In this document: in pieces, positions 25,959-39,269 of the stretch | How the letters are laid out: the number at the start of each line of letters is the position of its first letter | Position numbering within the stretch: the first letter of the stretch is position 1 | From: Sphagnum compactum | Taxonomy: Eukaryota; Bryophyta; Sphagnopsida; Sphagnales | Length of the DNA: 64,000 nucleotides | Reading direction: 5' to 3' | NCBI GenBank assembly: GCA_965153455.1 | Contig: OZ234493.1 | Span: forward strand, 23,240,213-23,304,212 | The notes under the pieces: model-generated | What the model was told of the DNA's origin: nothing | Databases searched by the model: none | What the model saw: the letters and a program-made list of their open reading frames with translations, nothing else | Made by a program: the position numbers and the translations under genes

Positions 25959-28900
25959 CTAGGCATCTGTTTTAAGGCCCAAGTGGCCATCACACACATT
26001 GATACTATCAGTGACCTGAATCCCCTGTTGGGCCACTTCATGGTCCAGGGCTGCCACACTGTCGGTAATAGTGGGGCGCTTTATGTGCCGCACTGCTTCA
26101 TATGAGTTCCCCTGTGCAACACCCACTGTCATTCCCATATAAACCAATGTCTCCAAACTCCGCTCGCTGTTTGCCAGCAAATCCTTGTCCAATTCAATTG
26201 AGCTCTGCAGAAAAAAAATCATTTATTTTTAGGGTTAACTCGGAGTAACAATTCAACTTTGATGCCCAAGCCAATTGCTTTGGTCCAAATCCTCATCATC
26301 AGACTTAGCAGCTTGCTGTGTTCCTCAGGTGTTTACTAGCCAGATGTCAGTTCCTCACAAAATTGTTATACTTGGTTCAAGACAATGGGTTCTCCAACAG
26401 CAGATTGCACAAATAACTCATAAAGCTATGGTGACTGTCATGTCTTCCTACTTTTCATGTCATGTCTATAACTGGATGTCTTCAGTTTATATCAACATCC
26501 ATTTCCGATACACACACACACAATTCTGACAACATGAGAAGCCAACCAAACACTACAAATGAAGTGTAGGGATTCTGAACTAACCTGCTGAAATACAACA
26601 ATGACTGTACTGCCGCCAAATTGAAAATAACCCATCTGCACAACCAATCCACCACTCATTAGAACACCAACCAAAGTTGGACCTGTCAAACAAAGCAAGG
26701 TGATAAGTATACCAGTGATAGCATAAGCATTGATTGAGGGTCAATTATAAGTTGCATTTCCCTTGGACAAGTGCAGATGCACAGGGCCCCAAGAGAAAGA
26801 ACAACATTTCGGCACATTTTTCCCTTGAAGCGGGGAACTGCTTGGAAGTGATTTGCAGAGGCATTTAATTGCAAAGTACAAACAGCATATACCAACCTGC
26901 TCTCCCTTCTTTATCGTGTCACCTTCCTTCTTGAACAAGTTGATGGAACCAACCATGGTGGCCCCAATTGCCACCATTGCCACCTGATCCATAGACACAC
27001 AATGAAATTCAATAAATCATCTTCAATTTTTCAGAAGGGAAAGCCATTATTCTCCTACATCTAAATGATGTTGAAGGATGAAGTCACAAACAGTGTGAAA
27101 TATGTGCAGAGAACATACCATATCCAGTAGTCAAGGATCTGATATAAGTACTAACCTTGCCAAAGTCACTGGTGTCAATAATGTAAATAGCCCGCTTATT
27201 GTCTGTGAAGACATTGCAATACTTACTGTTGACAGCTATAGGATTAACCTGCACATTTTCAAATACAAGGATGCCCACAGCAACTGAGCACCATATTGAT
27301 TGTTGCTTTTCCAGGCAAGAACTCGAACGTTCATGATCACAAATTATGTTTTAGCAAAAGGAATTCAGCATGTGTCAGAACCATCTTTATTTTCCACATC
27401 TTTGTGACATTAGGAAGTCATCCTATCAATAGCCTTCTGCAGAAGAATAATTATCACAGACCAAAGATATAAATCAAAGACCTTGAGTAGTTGCACAAAA
27501 AAAATATTCAACATTAAGAACACTTGTATGTGGAACCATACCGTATAAAGATAACCCGAGATGTTTACAACTTTGATCATTTTCCCACTAACAGGTGCAT
27601 GAAACCGATGGTAATCCTGGTTGCAAGATAAGCCCAAGTTAGGCCCAACCTCTGGACCAAGTGGAGTAGCACACAAGGTCTCTGCCTTATTAGCAATGTG
27701 TGCCAACAATGTGAGACTAAAGTATGGGTATTCCAGGTCTACAATGAATAGGTCTCTAGCACAAGAACCTCAATTCACCTGAAATTCCTCACATTGCTAA
27801 ATATAATCCTGCTTCAACATTGCTCATTGGGCAAAATTGTACACTTGTACACATGTCTGTGGAGTAAAATCCCCAGAACATGTTTGAAGACTTTGAGCAG
27901 TCAGGTGAACTCCTAAATAGGTAATCTCATTGTTAATACTCATGACACCAAAGGAAACAAGAACATACTACAGAATTGAGAGAATCAGAGAGTACAAGAG
28001 ACCTGGGGTGCAAGGCGAAAGGTAACCATTGGGCCACCCTCAAAGTCCTTGGCTATGTGTTCTCCCAGCAGCCCTGTGACAGAGAACTTCCGGCCCTGTA
28101 GAACCCATTTGTGACTTGTCAAAATCAATTCATGGGCTCAGCCCAGGGCACTAGTTCTATTTCCCACTATTCTTTTGCAAAGAAGTAGAAAGAATACAAC
28201 CACACCATTGCAAGCTCAATATAACATATCTGAATTTGAGATTCCACAAGTACTGAATGCTCCAAGGGGAAGAAAATAAGCTGACAGGGCCCTTGTGTAA
28301 TTTCTAGACCAAATGTAAATTCCAATCCTTGTGCCAGTGACCACATTACAGTTTTCTCATGTCAATCAAAGATGGAATCTTAAGTAGGAAAAAGAGACAG
28401 GCACCTTGATCCAGAAACGAGTGGCATCATCAGGACTGTTGAATGCCATCAATCGAGAATCAGCCGCACATACTGCCACTGAATCAATGTCCTCATATGC
28501 AATTGGACGCACACCAGGCTTAAGCTCCCTAATGAAAAATTCATTGAATGTCTGCGCGCATAAAGAGTCTCTGGATAAGTTCAATCAAGCAGTAGATCCT
28601 AGAGAGCAAAAAACATGCAGAAAGAGATATGTCGGAGAGCAAAATGCACTAACCTTGTAATACTCAACTGGCTCCTTGAATTCATCAACAATGACACGGT
28701 CCTGCTCAGAGATTGGACAGAGCATCCCATTAAACATGGCATACAGTTAATGACAAGGACAAATCAGAGGAATATCTGGGCGACACATATTCGAAAGGAC
28801 ATGGCCCCAAGTAAATAGATGTAGATCCACAAGATATAACTGCTTGTCAACTAACCTTGAAGAACTCAATGAATTTGGGGATATCTTTCTTTGATTCTGC

Positions 28901-31900
28901 TGTCTTCATATGACGCCCCTGCTTCTCTGAAATACTCTGAAGAAGATTCTTTGTCCCTATTGCTCAAATAAATGCCCCCAATTCTATCAGATCCCCTTTT
29001 AACAGTTTGTTTAAGCCTGTACATCTCCCTTTCACATTAACATACTCCACATACTATAGTAATTAAGTCATATCCTGTTCCAATACCTGGTCCTCTACTC
29101 AGTATATAGTAAAGAAATGAAGAGAGCGTGAAGAAGATAGCTCAGGAACACACACCAACATCGATCAGTGCCAAACCCGCTTTGGATTGATAGATGGCAC
29201 GCATAGAAAGCACAATTTTCATGTCAATCAACTCCTCAACAAGCCTCTTTGTTCTCCTGTCAAATACCTGATTCAACCATCATTTGGAAGGTTACCCTAT
29301 GGGGCACGACAATGCTTTCACTAGCAAATGGAAAAAAGGGTTTCAAAGAATCCTCTCTTCAAGCAAAGGCAGGTCCATAAACAGGAGCTGCTTACCAAGA
29401 TATGTCCAGTGTTGGCTCGGCCCACATCATATGTTGAAAAGCTGGCCCATTCACTCAATTTAAACATCCACCTGGACAACAAATCCATGACAAGCAATCA
29501 GTGAGTGTAGGATTAACACCAACATATCCTACTACCTATTTTGGATACGCAAAATGATGTTAAGTTGCACAAGCCACAAAACAAAACAAAACAGAAGAAC
29601 AAGTTCTTGTTTGAAATGGCATACCCATTGGAGGCCTGCTTATCAGTCATAAAACCACCAGTCATGATGTGGCTGCCAGTGCCTTCATCAAAGCAAAGGC
29701 TCATATGAATCACATCATTCAGTAAATCAACATGGCCCAGATTCTCACCACATACAGGGCATTGATTGATCCTGAATGTCCTGCACCCCAAAAGCCCATG
29801 CATTCTCACTCAATATCTCTGTTTTGAGTTGCAGATGCAAACAACAAGAAGTGGATTACTATATGTTGCTCTGGCCTGTCTCAGGAAAAGTTAAATCATA
29901 AATCCAGAATCTAAATCCAGAATCTCTGCAATAAAAGCGAAGAAGATATTGCTGTGTTGGGGGGCCAGTGGGCAAAAGAATACCTCACTTCACTATTGGC
30001 AATCAGTGCAGAGAGTTCATCTGTATTCACTTTGCCATCCTTGTTAGTGTCAGCTTCGTTAAAAATTTCTTGAAGCTGCATCCTCATCAAAGTAGCAACA
30101 AAAAACTCACATCAGTAGATCCATGAAAAGAGCACATCGTCATGAACTTCATATCTATGACCTATAGCAGAGAAGTCTACATAACAACACTTTGAAGTGA
30201 CACAACAATGAGAATAGTCCTAACCTTGTGAGAGTTGCTCACAAAGTGTCAGACCATCACCTTCATCATGAATAGCAGTGACAAGCTGCCATGACTACCC
30301 AATTACTTCATCAGCTCCTGACCATGGTGTAGATAATTATACAATAACCTACCCAAAATTTTGGTTAAACTAACAAAATCTGCATCCTGAGTTTCTGTCA
30401 CATTTCCAGAAGCAACAGCAAGACTTAGTCATTATGTTGGGTAGCACTCACAAACTCTGAATACTGAAGGTCACATTCCTCTGGGTGGAAATCCAGTAAA
30501 TAAATGCAGAAGAGTAGCCAGTGTAAAAGAAAAACCAAAAGGAGACAACTGTTCTATCCACTTCCAGAGATTGAGCAAGAATCCACACCATTGAACAGGA
30601 ACAGAATTCAATATACCTTGCTCACTGGCAGTGTATTCCCAAAGGCTTTGATCAGATCACAAAATTGCTTGAATGATAGTTCCCCACTCTCGTTGTGATC
30701 CTGTTAGATTTTCAGCAAATGACTCCAATTGACATGAGAAGGCAGCTGGAGAGTATTTGAATAGACTTTTTCACAGGAAAAACAAGTTAGGGGGGTTTCT
30801 CACCATCATAGAGAGGAGACGTCGAGCAAACTTCATCTCGGTGACTGCTCGGTCCTACAACAAAGGTGCACATGATTGCATCAGCATGGTTGACCCCCAG
30901 GTCAGTTGACAATGTGACACAGGCAAGCAGTCATGTGAATGGAATACAAAAGTTCTAAACAGGCCAGGAATAGGTGAACAGAAATACCTCAGCACTGTAG
31001 CTCAGAGTTATTTTCCCCACCACTTTAGAGTTCGAGTTTGGATCGATCAAGTTATGAACCTCATTTGAGTGAACTGTCTCCTGCTACCCCAAGACACTAG
31101 TAGATTTATGATGGAGTCAAGGGCCAGAGTGTAGAAGACTAAAATCAGTGTATGTCTACTGCATAAACGGAAGAGCAAAAGAGACAGTGCACTTCTCAAG
31201 TTATGACTATGATAGATTGGATGGAGTTTCTCATTTTGCTGGATACAACTCTTACACCCATTTCTCTTGATCTGCTCTTGAATTTGTGTCCTCTTTACAC
31301 TTTCTCTGAGTCTTGTCAACATCCCATGAACAACATGGATATAGTTCCAGTCAGCTTTCATGCTACATATCACTTTCTTCTTAAACCATACATGGGTGCT
31401 TGAGGGTACCACCCAGGTGCTGACATAAAAAACTTACAGAATCGAAAATACCACTGAGATCAAGTTCACAATAGCAAACCAATGTGTTTCCAGTTAAGTG
31501 AGCCTGCAGTCATGACATAGAATTGGTGAGGAATGATAAACACCTCAGTGACAGCCAGTATTTCTAAACAGTCTCAAATCAGATTTGTTACTTGCAACTT
31601 ATCTCACTCGATAGCAGATATTCAAAGACTAATGAAAGGAGGAGAGACAGAGCCAAAAAACTTACCTCATGGACAGAGACACGGACAATTCGTGGGCCAT
31701 TTGCCTCAAGTACCACTGTCCTCTCCTGCAACAGAAAGGCACAACTTTTAGGACAGTTTTGGATTGAGCAAGTCAGAGTCAAGAAACTAAGTTCACAACT
31801 TACCAGCTGTGAGTCAGCTATATAGCTACTACTATCTGAACTTGAGAACTAAAAGATGCGAAGAGACTTACAGATTTCCATTCTGGCTTGTCTGTGCTGG

Positions 31901-32670
31901 AACAAAAAGTGAACACAAAGACTCAGTTATCAGGAAAGGACAATGGATCGTCTATGGTGTAACTTGAGACCCGATAATTAGATGCAAGAAGAGAGAGACT
32001 GAATTTCCAAATGTATGGGTTGGACAAATTGCACAAGGGAGTTCAACAAGTAAGACACGATTAGGACAATCTTCTTGAAAGAGAAAATTGTGGGAAGACC
32101 TAAAGAGACTGCAGGAGTGAGAAAAAAACTCAACTGGATGGATGTTGCAGTCAGGAAAGTTTGCTCCCCAATCGCCACACAAGCAAACCATTTCCCCTTC
32201 AACTGCAATTGTGCCTGATACCTCACAACAATCCACTTTACAATGTTTTCTGTATATCATGCATGTAGAGAGAGCACAATGTGAATTCCCCCCTGCAATT
32301 TGCACTAGCTCAAAACAAACTACTCCTCCTCCAGCGAAGATAGGTAGGTCAAGAGTTCCTTCTCAGATCAGAAACCCCCCTACCCAACACTGTCCCCACA
32401 TACCTTAACAGGGAGGGAAAAACGAAAATGCCATAATCAAAACTCCGAATTCCTCATGCTTTCCCTCACAATCCCCTTACAACAACCCCCCTAAAAATCA
32501 CCTCCACCAGCGGAATATGAACTTCGTTTGCGCACACTAGATTCAGCAAAAATGGGTACACAAATTACCGACATCAGTTGAATGAGAGCCACGCCACTGA
32601 ACTGATCTTCGCGTAGATGTGTACCGCCACTCTTGCTACCGCCTGCATGCATCGAAACATTGTGCCCCAT
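25959..32670 (-). CDS. Phosphatidylserine decarboxylase, C2/EF-hand type (PSD2/PSD3-like)
   Basis: Twenty-one minus-strand exons: 32569-32670, 32135-32202, 31872-31896, 31666-31725, 31438-31503, 30988-31080, 30804-30854, 30617-30700, 29984-30075, 29625-29780, 29396-29471, 29156-29267, 28856-28956, 28654-28701, 28405-28551, 28003-28095, 27542-27616, 27156-27248, 26897-26983, 26585-26635, 25959-26204. Phases agree; 641 aa. The chosen ATG gives an MG start, as in Arabidopsis PSD2/3; the frame upstream has no other ATG. N-terminal C2-like region about 10-140; EF loops at 156-167 (degenerate, ends Q) and 192-203 (DTNKDGKVNTDE, canonical); decarboxylase about 320-600, with TFNEFFIRELKPG, DYHRFHAPVSG and FQFGGSTVIVVF. 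Ser552 of GGST is the expected self-cleavage and pyruvoyl site. It converts phosphatidylserine to phosphatidylethanolamine in endomembranes. The C2 join after exon 1 looks a few residues short, so a micro-exon may be missing. Confidence 0.93.
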
Positions 32671-33500
32671 ATCTCCCCTTCCTTCCTTCCTCCTCCTCCT
32701 CCTCCTCCTACTCCACTTGATCCCAAATTTTCCCTTTACCAAGATGCAAACACCTGAGAAGAACTTTATGTAAAATGCAGGTAAGTTTTATGTAAGTGCG
32801 TGCAGCTTTGTGTCATGGACGATTTGATTCGCGCCCAAGTTGAGTCCTTTTTTGCCAAACAAAATCGTTGCCAAAACGTTGGAAGCGATTGATGTGCAGA
32901 GAGAAGAAGAAGCTCGTTCTTTAGTTGTGTTTTTTTCTCAACGCTTTGCATTTGTGTGCGTGCCTATTACGTGTGAAGTTTTGGTTTTTTTGCGAACTTG
33001 AGAGTGGGAGTGGAGCGCCGCAAGTGTCTTATTTTTGGCACTCGAAAGTGAAAAAAAACACACAAGTTCAGCAATTTCACAAGCGACAAAGTGGTGACAC
33101 CTAAGTTGGGATTGGGAGAGGGGGAGGGAGGACATGTGTTTTGATTTGATTGTGCTGCTTCGTTTGGGTACCTATCCAACAAGCTTTGGCTTTTATGAGA
33201 ACTTGAGAGTGGGAGTGGGAGTGGAGCGCAAGTGTCTTATTTTTGGCACTCGAAAGTAAAAAAAACTTGGCGAATGTCACAAGTTCAGCAAATTTCACAA
33301 GCGACAAAGTGGTGACACCTAAGTTGGGATTGGGCGGAGGAGAGAGGACATGTGTTTTTATTTGATTGTGCCCACAAGCGACAACGTAATGACACCCACA
33401 CAACTTACTACCATAACAACCTTCATGGTTGCATTCAGCTCCACTTCTCAATGCACTTCTCAAAGAGCACTTCCACCATTGGCCTGCAAAGTACTTACTT
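32671..33500. promoter_or_regulatory. Upstream region of PSD with 205-bp tandem duplication
   Basis: Directly upstream of the minus-strand PSD gene, about 32981-33153 is repeated at about 33186-33371 (period about 205 bp). Shared landmarks are GAACTTGAGAGTGGGAGTG, CAAGTGTCTTATTTTTGGCA, TCACAAGCGACAAAGTGGTG and GGACATGTGTTTT. A partial third copy (CCACAAGCGACAACGTAATG) follows at 33372. A GGA/TCC triplet tract at 32688-32713 probably lies in the 5' leader. The duplication is seen directly. That it affects PSD expression is inferred from position. Confidence 0.7.
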
Positions 33501-36500
33501 ACTAGTTTGAACCGCGTGCCTAATGCACAGGTGTGTTATTTCAATAATGTTTGGTTCATGTTTTAGTATTTTTTTAAAAACTTTTATCTTTTTTATTTTT
33601 TATTTTTATGTGTTTTCTGTTTTTATTATTATTTTATATAATAAAAATAAAGTGTTTCTTTTTCACTTTTGTATTTTTGTTTTATTATAAGTTTTATTTT
33701 TTCTTATTTTCTACTCTTTATTTGGTTTCTTCTTTTTTGTAATTTTTTTCTTTTAAAATGATTTTACTGTATTTCCCTTTCCTTGTTTCATTTGTTCCCA
33801 TTCCTTTTTTATAGTTTTTGTTTTTTTTACTTTTTTTTGTTTATGTTTGTTTCATGTTTTAATTTTTACGGATGGATGGATGAAAAGCTTCATTTCATCC
33901 CGACGTCCTTTACTATATGTAATATTTCTCATGAAGTATGTACATACAAAATAAAATTCATATGTTGATGATTTGGGGCCCCAGACCCCTTAATCTCTCA
34001 CACAATTTTCAACCTGCTATGGTGCATTCACACTTGATGTTAAGTCAATGTTAAAATGAAAATCTAGGTGGCATCCTAGGTGGCACCTGATGTTAAATGG
34101 GTCATTGCTTTATGTTAAGTGAATGATGGTAGCTTAGCATAAAATGTTCGTGGTAAGTAAGTAGGTGTAAGTCCTAAAATGACTAGCATTGTGTGTTCGG
34201 GGACTCAACACTTTGAGTCCCTAACACCAAGTGTGAATGCACCTTTAGCCTCATTATTTTAGAATTGGGCTAACTTGGGCTCAGTTGGGCCCCACTCTCA
34301 TCACCTCTTTTTGATCTCATCCCCTAAATTGTGTTATCTGTGGAGTGTCCAAATATGGGACCAAAATAGGGGAAACCCAGAATGGATGGGATCCCCAAAC
34401 TAGGCATAACAACTTTTTTTTTCATGGGCTGCCCACCTATGGTCTATGCTATGCGGGCTATATGGGGTAGGCTAGGAGGTTAGGGGGCTTTGGGCTAAGG
34501 GAGTATGGGGGCCATTAGCTAGATGGTTGTATGCTATGGCTTGTGATATAGGCTATTGGTTATATGGCTATGGCTATTGATTATTGGCAATTAAATATAG
34601 GTTATTTGCTAATGGTTATTGCTATGGCAGATGGTTAGGGGTATTGGTTCTTAGCTAGGCTATGGCTATTGACAATATGGATAGGGATAGGTTTGGTCTT
34701 CCAGGATTTGAGGTTAGGACAAGTTTTATGTGGGTTTGAATGTTTGGTTTTTAGGGTTTTGAGATTGGGTTTTTTTAAGTGTTTAAGGTTTAGGCTTAAG
34801 GTTTTTCAATTTCAATCTAATTTTTAAGGTTTCGGATTTTTAGATTGTAGCATGGCTTATGTTGGTGTAGAATAAATAAAGTTCAAAATCAAGATTAAGA
34901 CACACAATCATGGACTAAAAGATGGCAATGAAAATTGTTATTTAAAGCTCATGATTTTGTGTATGCAAAATGAGGAAATTTAAAATTAGCTTCAAAAGGT
35001 GGCTTTAGGGTTTTAGGTAGATTGGAACTCGTAGATTTAGATTTTCATGGCACGTATGTAATGAAGATTACATTATATATTTCATTCTTGTAAACTTCTT
35101 CTTATTTTTATTTGAAAATTTAAAAGATGTCTTTTTCAAGTTCCTCAAGTGGTTCTTCTTCAACTAATGATGAGGAATTTTGATGAGGAATTTTAGAGGA
35201 TATGAATCAAACTGATTTCATGATGCAAATGATGTCGATGGTAGTGTTTTTTTTGTGGCGAAATTTCACAAAATTGCAAAAAAAAAGGGGGGCGGTGGGG
35301 GTGCAATGAAAGGCCTTTATAATTTTAGGGCTACTATTATATTTTTTTCACCAGATCTCAACCATTGTGCGAACCAAGAGGCTACTCTAATGATGGATGG
35401 CTTGGATCCCTTATTGCCCAAAAGTGATGGCCACAATTTGATCCCTATGAAATAGTCAATGTTGATATCAACTATGAGTAGGGTTCTAACTTCTAACACC
35501 CTTGTTCACAAACTAGCAATTCCCCCTTAAGAAGACCTCCAAGGATGTAGGAAACACATTTTTTTTCCCCCCTTATTTTATTCATAGAAAAAATTTATTG
35601 CATTGCTACAATTATTATGCATTAACATTATGAATGATGATGATGATATGGTCATATTCATCATTAAGGGAAAGGAGGTCTAAGGGATGCAATTTGGCAA
35701 CATGTTTGACATGATGGTTTCTTAACAATCAATAGAGTTATCCATAAAGTCACCATGTTTTCACTCTATCTTTGGGACCCCTTTCACCCCCAAACCCTTA
35801 TTTTAGTGATATTTGCAAAGTGAGATTTATTCTAGGTATGAAATGATAAAATTCAACATTTAATGCACAAGGTTCGGAAGTAATTATAATAGTTGTACAT
35901 GTAGGGAGCAGTGAAAATATATGTAGCAATAATGAGGCGCTCATGAAAAAGGAAAAATGGGGTAAGACATGATGAAATTCATTTTACCACCAAAATTGAT
36001 GGTTTTTAAAGTTTTACCCCTTGTTGAATGCTATTGTATTTTTTTGCAAGTTTTAAAAAAAAATTGCCCCATTTATGACCAAACTTAGGGTTTTGGTGTT
36101 GTGTTTTCCTTACTTTATGGATAACTCCATATATGGATAATTTCACCAAAAAAATGTTTTAAACACACACAAGGATAATTATAATTCACTTTGCACATTG
36201 TGCACATTCTTAGTTCAAATAGTTTTCAAACACTTGACATGCTCTCCTTCCATCTAATATTCACTACAAAAAAAAACAATCTTTTCAACTACAAAAATAA
36301 ATAAAAAAGACCCCTTTTGCCCCCTTGTCCAACATGATCAAAATGTTATTTTGGAAAAGTCAATTTGTACCTATTTGTTTTGATTGTCATGTTTTTCTTA
36401 CCATGAGGTCATGGGATGTTTTGATTAGTCAAAATGACTAATTGTCAATTTGACCATTGGTCAATTAGGCCATAATTGTTTATGGTCCAATTTAAACCAC

Positions 36501-37839
36501 ATGTCATCATTATGTTGCATTTTTGAAGGTGATGTGATATCATATGTTATAAAGAAAAGTAGGTAAGTAGGTACCTATTTACGACTATGTGTCTATGATA
36601 TATACACATGCATTGTACACATCACACATCACCATATACAAAATACATATACATGATTTGTTCAAGGTTGAACCTAAGACCTCATAGAGGCATGCCGATG
36701 CTTTTGTCATCAAATTACACAACTTTTTGTTAGTAAAAGTTGTGCAACTTTTTTTGTTTTATCTTTTAAATCATGAAATTCTTGAAAAATCACAAAATTA
36801 ACACATTAAAAAAAAAATGTTCAAATGAAACAAATAAAATGATATTGTTGAAGTTTATTCAAATATCTATTCAATAAAATCAATATATTTTATGAATTTT
36901 CAAATGAGTTTTTAAAAAATGTTTTCGAAAAACATAAATCATTAACAAATTCAAACATGTCAACTCATGATTTTTCAATTCAAATTCCATTCATTGTGCA
37001 ATTAAACAAAACAAAGTAGTTAAGTGGGTAAGGTAGGTAGGTATGTCAAAGATGGGTAGCATAAGTAGGTCATAGGTAAATAGGTAGGTTGTTAGGGTAG
37101 GTATATATAAGTAGGTTATGTATGTTTTAGGTTGGGTATGTAGTAAGGTAGGTGAGTAGACCTAGAATAAGTAAGGTAGGTAGGTATCATAACATGTGAC
37201 AATATGTGGTTTAACATGATAAATACATGTGGTTAAGTAACCATCGCACATGAACCAATAGTTCATTCCCTATTGGCAATTCATTATAAGCACAACCTAT
37301 CATAGCCTATGTTAGGCAAGTAGCCTATGCCTAGTCAATAAACTAGCTAGTTATGCTAGGTTAGGTAAGTACCTAGGTAGGCTCATTAGTAACATTAAAT
37401 AGGTAACATAGGCTTAACTAGTAAGCTAGTTTTAGATTTACTAGGTAAGCAACCTTGGCCTAGGCCTAGCTAACTACTATCAAATTAATATGGTTGATTT
37501 GAATAAACCTTAGCCATTTTGATTTTCTTTTTTCTTTTTTTTTTCCTTCTTAATTAGATGTTTAGACTAATAGTTAGTAAAAATAGTCACTTTAATCAAA
37601 ATACTAGTAACAAATAACACATGTCTTTCATGCCTTAGGTCTTTAGTTAAATTGGACATTTTTTTTGTCAATGCAAACATTTTAGTCAAATTGAACTTGT
37701 ACAAAACCACAATTTCTTGTAAATTTTTTTTTTGGGTCTTTAAAAACACAATAATCAAACAAATCATGCAAAAAAAATGATTTCATTTAAAATTTTGTTT
37801 AAACAAAAAATCTAGTTTTAGCATGACAATGATGCAACC
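33501..37839. other. Repeat-rich intergenic region
   Basis: There is no recognisable gene. The region includes a T-rich stretch at 33560-33860 and MITE copy 2 (34020-34244). A degenerate GGCTAT/GGTTAT simple-sequence region lies at about 34430-34700, and a TAGG/GTAG-rich tract at about 37020-37200. This is followed by CTAGG/CCTAG-rich sequence to about 37470. The longest frames (about 66 codons) have no recognisable motif. Confidence 0.55.
34020..34244. mobile_element. MITE family A, copy 2 (225 bp)
   Basis: This element has the same GGTGCATTCACACTTG terminal inverted repeats and the same interior landmarks as the copy at 4913-5125 (AATCTAGGTGGCATCCTAGG, TTAAGTGAATG, AACACCAAGTGTGAATGCACC). 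It is flanked by CTA at 34017-34019 and TTA at 34245-34247, a 3-bp duplication with one mismatch. The interior differs from copy 1 by small indels, so the insertions are not recent sister copies. Confidence 0.85.
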
Positions 37840-38680
37840 CTAAAAGTGAACCCCACCATGTGGGGTGCATACTCCTCTTGAATTTGCACTATCACATTAG
37901 TATGGATTCTGTGCAACATGACCACCCCATTATATCCAAATGAAACATGTTTTTGGGCCATATCGTCCTTGTTCAATGCACCTGGTGTGATTAGGGTTTT
38001 GGTGATCAATCTTGTCATGTTGTTTGCACCTACACCATCAATTACACATTCCAAAAACAATAACATAGGTACCTTCCTCTAGTTTGGAATAATATAAATA
38101 TGCGCACTAGCTCAAAACTAGTTGTCCAAGCTTGTGAATGCATCACAACTTAAACTAACATTAACTAGATTGAACATAACAACTTTTTTAGTGGCATCTA
38201 ACACCACTTGTGTAGTTGTTCCACCATGAACCATGTTGAACTATCAATCTAGAGCTTTTCAATGTTGTTTTCACACCAAGTTGTTTGAATAAAAATTTTA
38301 AACCTTCAAAGTCAATCATTGGCCTTCCTTCCATCAACAAATGTAAACCAATGGTGAATTGGACAAGCGTTTGCTTGTCATCATTCCCATCTCTTTTCCT
38401 CACAAGATGCAAAACACTAAACCCCTTTGCCAAATTAGCATTGATTGCCTCATTTTGAACATGTCGGTGTCTTTAGAATAGAATAATTTGCTTGTTTGCA
38501 CACCTTTAGTTGTGACCTTTGCCTTCCTCTTTCCAACATGTTTGGAAAAGTTGTCTAACTTAAGAATAAACAAATTTTTTTTGCATTAAAACTTGGAACA
38601 TATTTTACAACTCATAGCATGAATCAAGCCATCACCTCCAACAACAAATTTTGCCCATGTATAGGCCTATTTGGATGCCC
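37840..38680 (-). pseudogene. Decayed hAT-like transposase
   Basis: On the minus strand, broken frames follow the order of plant hAT-like (DUF4371/RNase H-like) transposases. First comes a BED-finger-like start (WAKFVVGGDG, MSCKICSKF) near 38590-38660, then a basic KHVGKRKAK stretch. Next are LVQFTIGLHLLMEGRPMIDF and EGLKFLFKQLGVK near 38280-38450, then VSLSCDAFTSLDN. Finally VIDGVGANNMTRLITKTLI, HVSFGYNGVVM and VQIQEEYAPHMVG lie at about 37850-38060. Frameshifts and stops separate the pieces, and the C-terminal catalytic half was not found. I found no terminal repeats. The family assignment is from remembered motif order, and the decay is seen directly. Confidence 0.72.
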
Positions 38681-38873
38681 ATAAATATTGAAATTTTTTA
38701 TGTGCATCATACCATGTTTATTTCCATTTCATGTATCTTTTGAGCATTACATGTTGCAATTGAATCTATAGTTTTAGGAGAACTATTATTAAATGATTCA
38801 CTATAATTCATTGAGAGATTGAATGCTTCAGTTGAAAAAACATCAAGCACAGCAACATTTGACAATATATCTG

Positions 38874-39004
38874 TTGTTCAATTATCGACATTGAATTTAA
38901 CAAGGTCTTGCAATGACATTCTATCGTGAAAGAAGTACCTTGTTCAATTGTCAACATTGAATTTAGCAAGGTCTCACGATGACATTCTATCACTAAAGAA
39001 ATAG
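38874..39004. repeat. 66-bp tandem repeat, two copies
   Basis: The unit beginning TTGTTCAATT(A/G)TC(G/A)ACATTG starts at 38874 and again at 38940. Both copies run through TGACATTCTATC. It lies upstream of the hAT remnant, possibly within the same old element. Confidence 0.85.
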
Positions 39005-39269
39005 GTACACTGAAGTGAAGATTTGGAGGTACATTCAACAAAGCCATGGTGTGACGTTAACCCAAAAAAATTTGATCGACAAGTGATGACCATCAACAAA
39101 ATTTTTGTTCAATGCATCGCTTATGTGATTGACAACAAAGTCGACAAATTGCAATCAACAATAAAATTTTAGGTAGGGTGAATGATATCCTTTTTTTGGG
39201 TAACTAAAAAGCAAAATTTCACTGAAAAAAACACTCAATGCAAACCTTTAAATTTTCTTAAAGATCTCA

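Noticed and set aside
32671-32742. Longer PSD N-terminus with a run of seven Arg from 32742
   Set aside because: The upstream start would be TTG. The first ATG is at 32670 and gives the MG start known in plant PSD2/3.
36990-37480. TAGG-rich tract as a possible CRISPR-like or satellite array
   Set aside because: There are no fixed-length repeats or spacers, only degenerate simple sequence.
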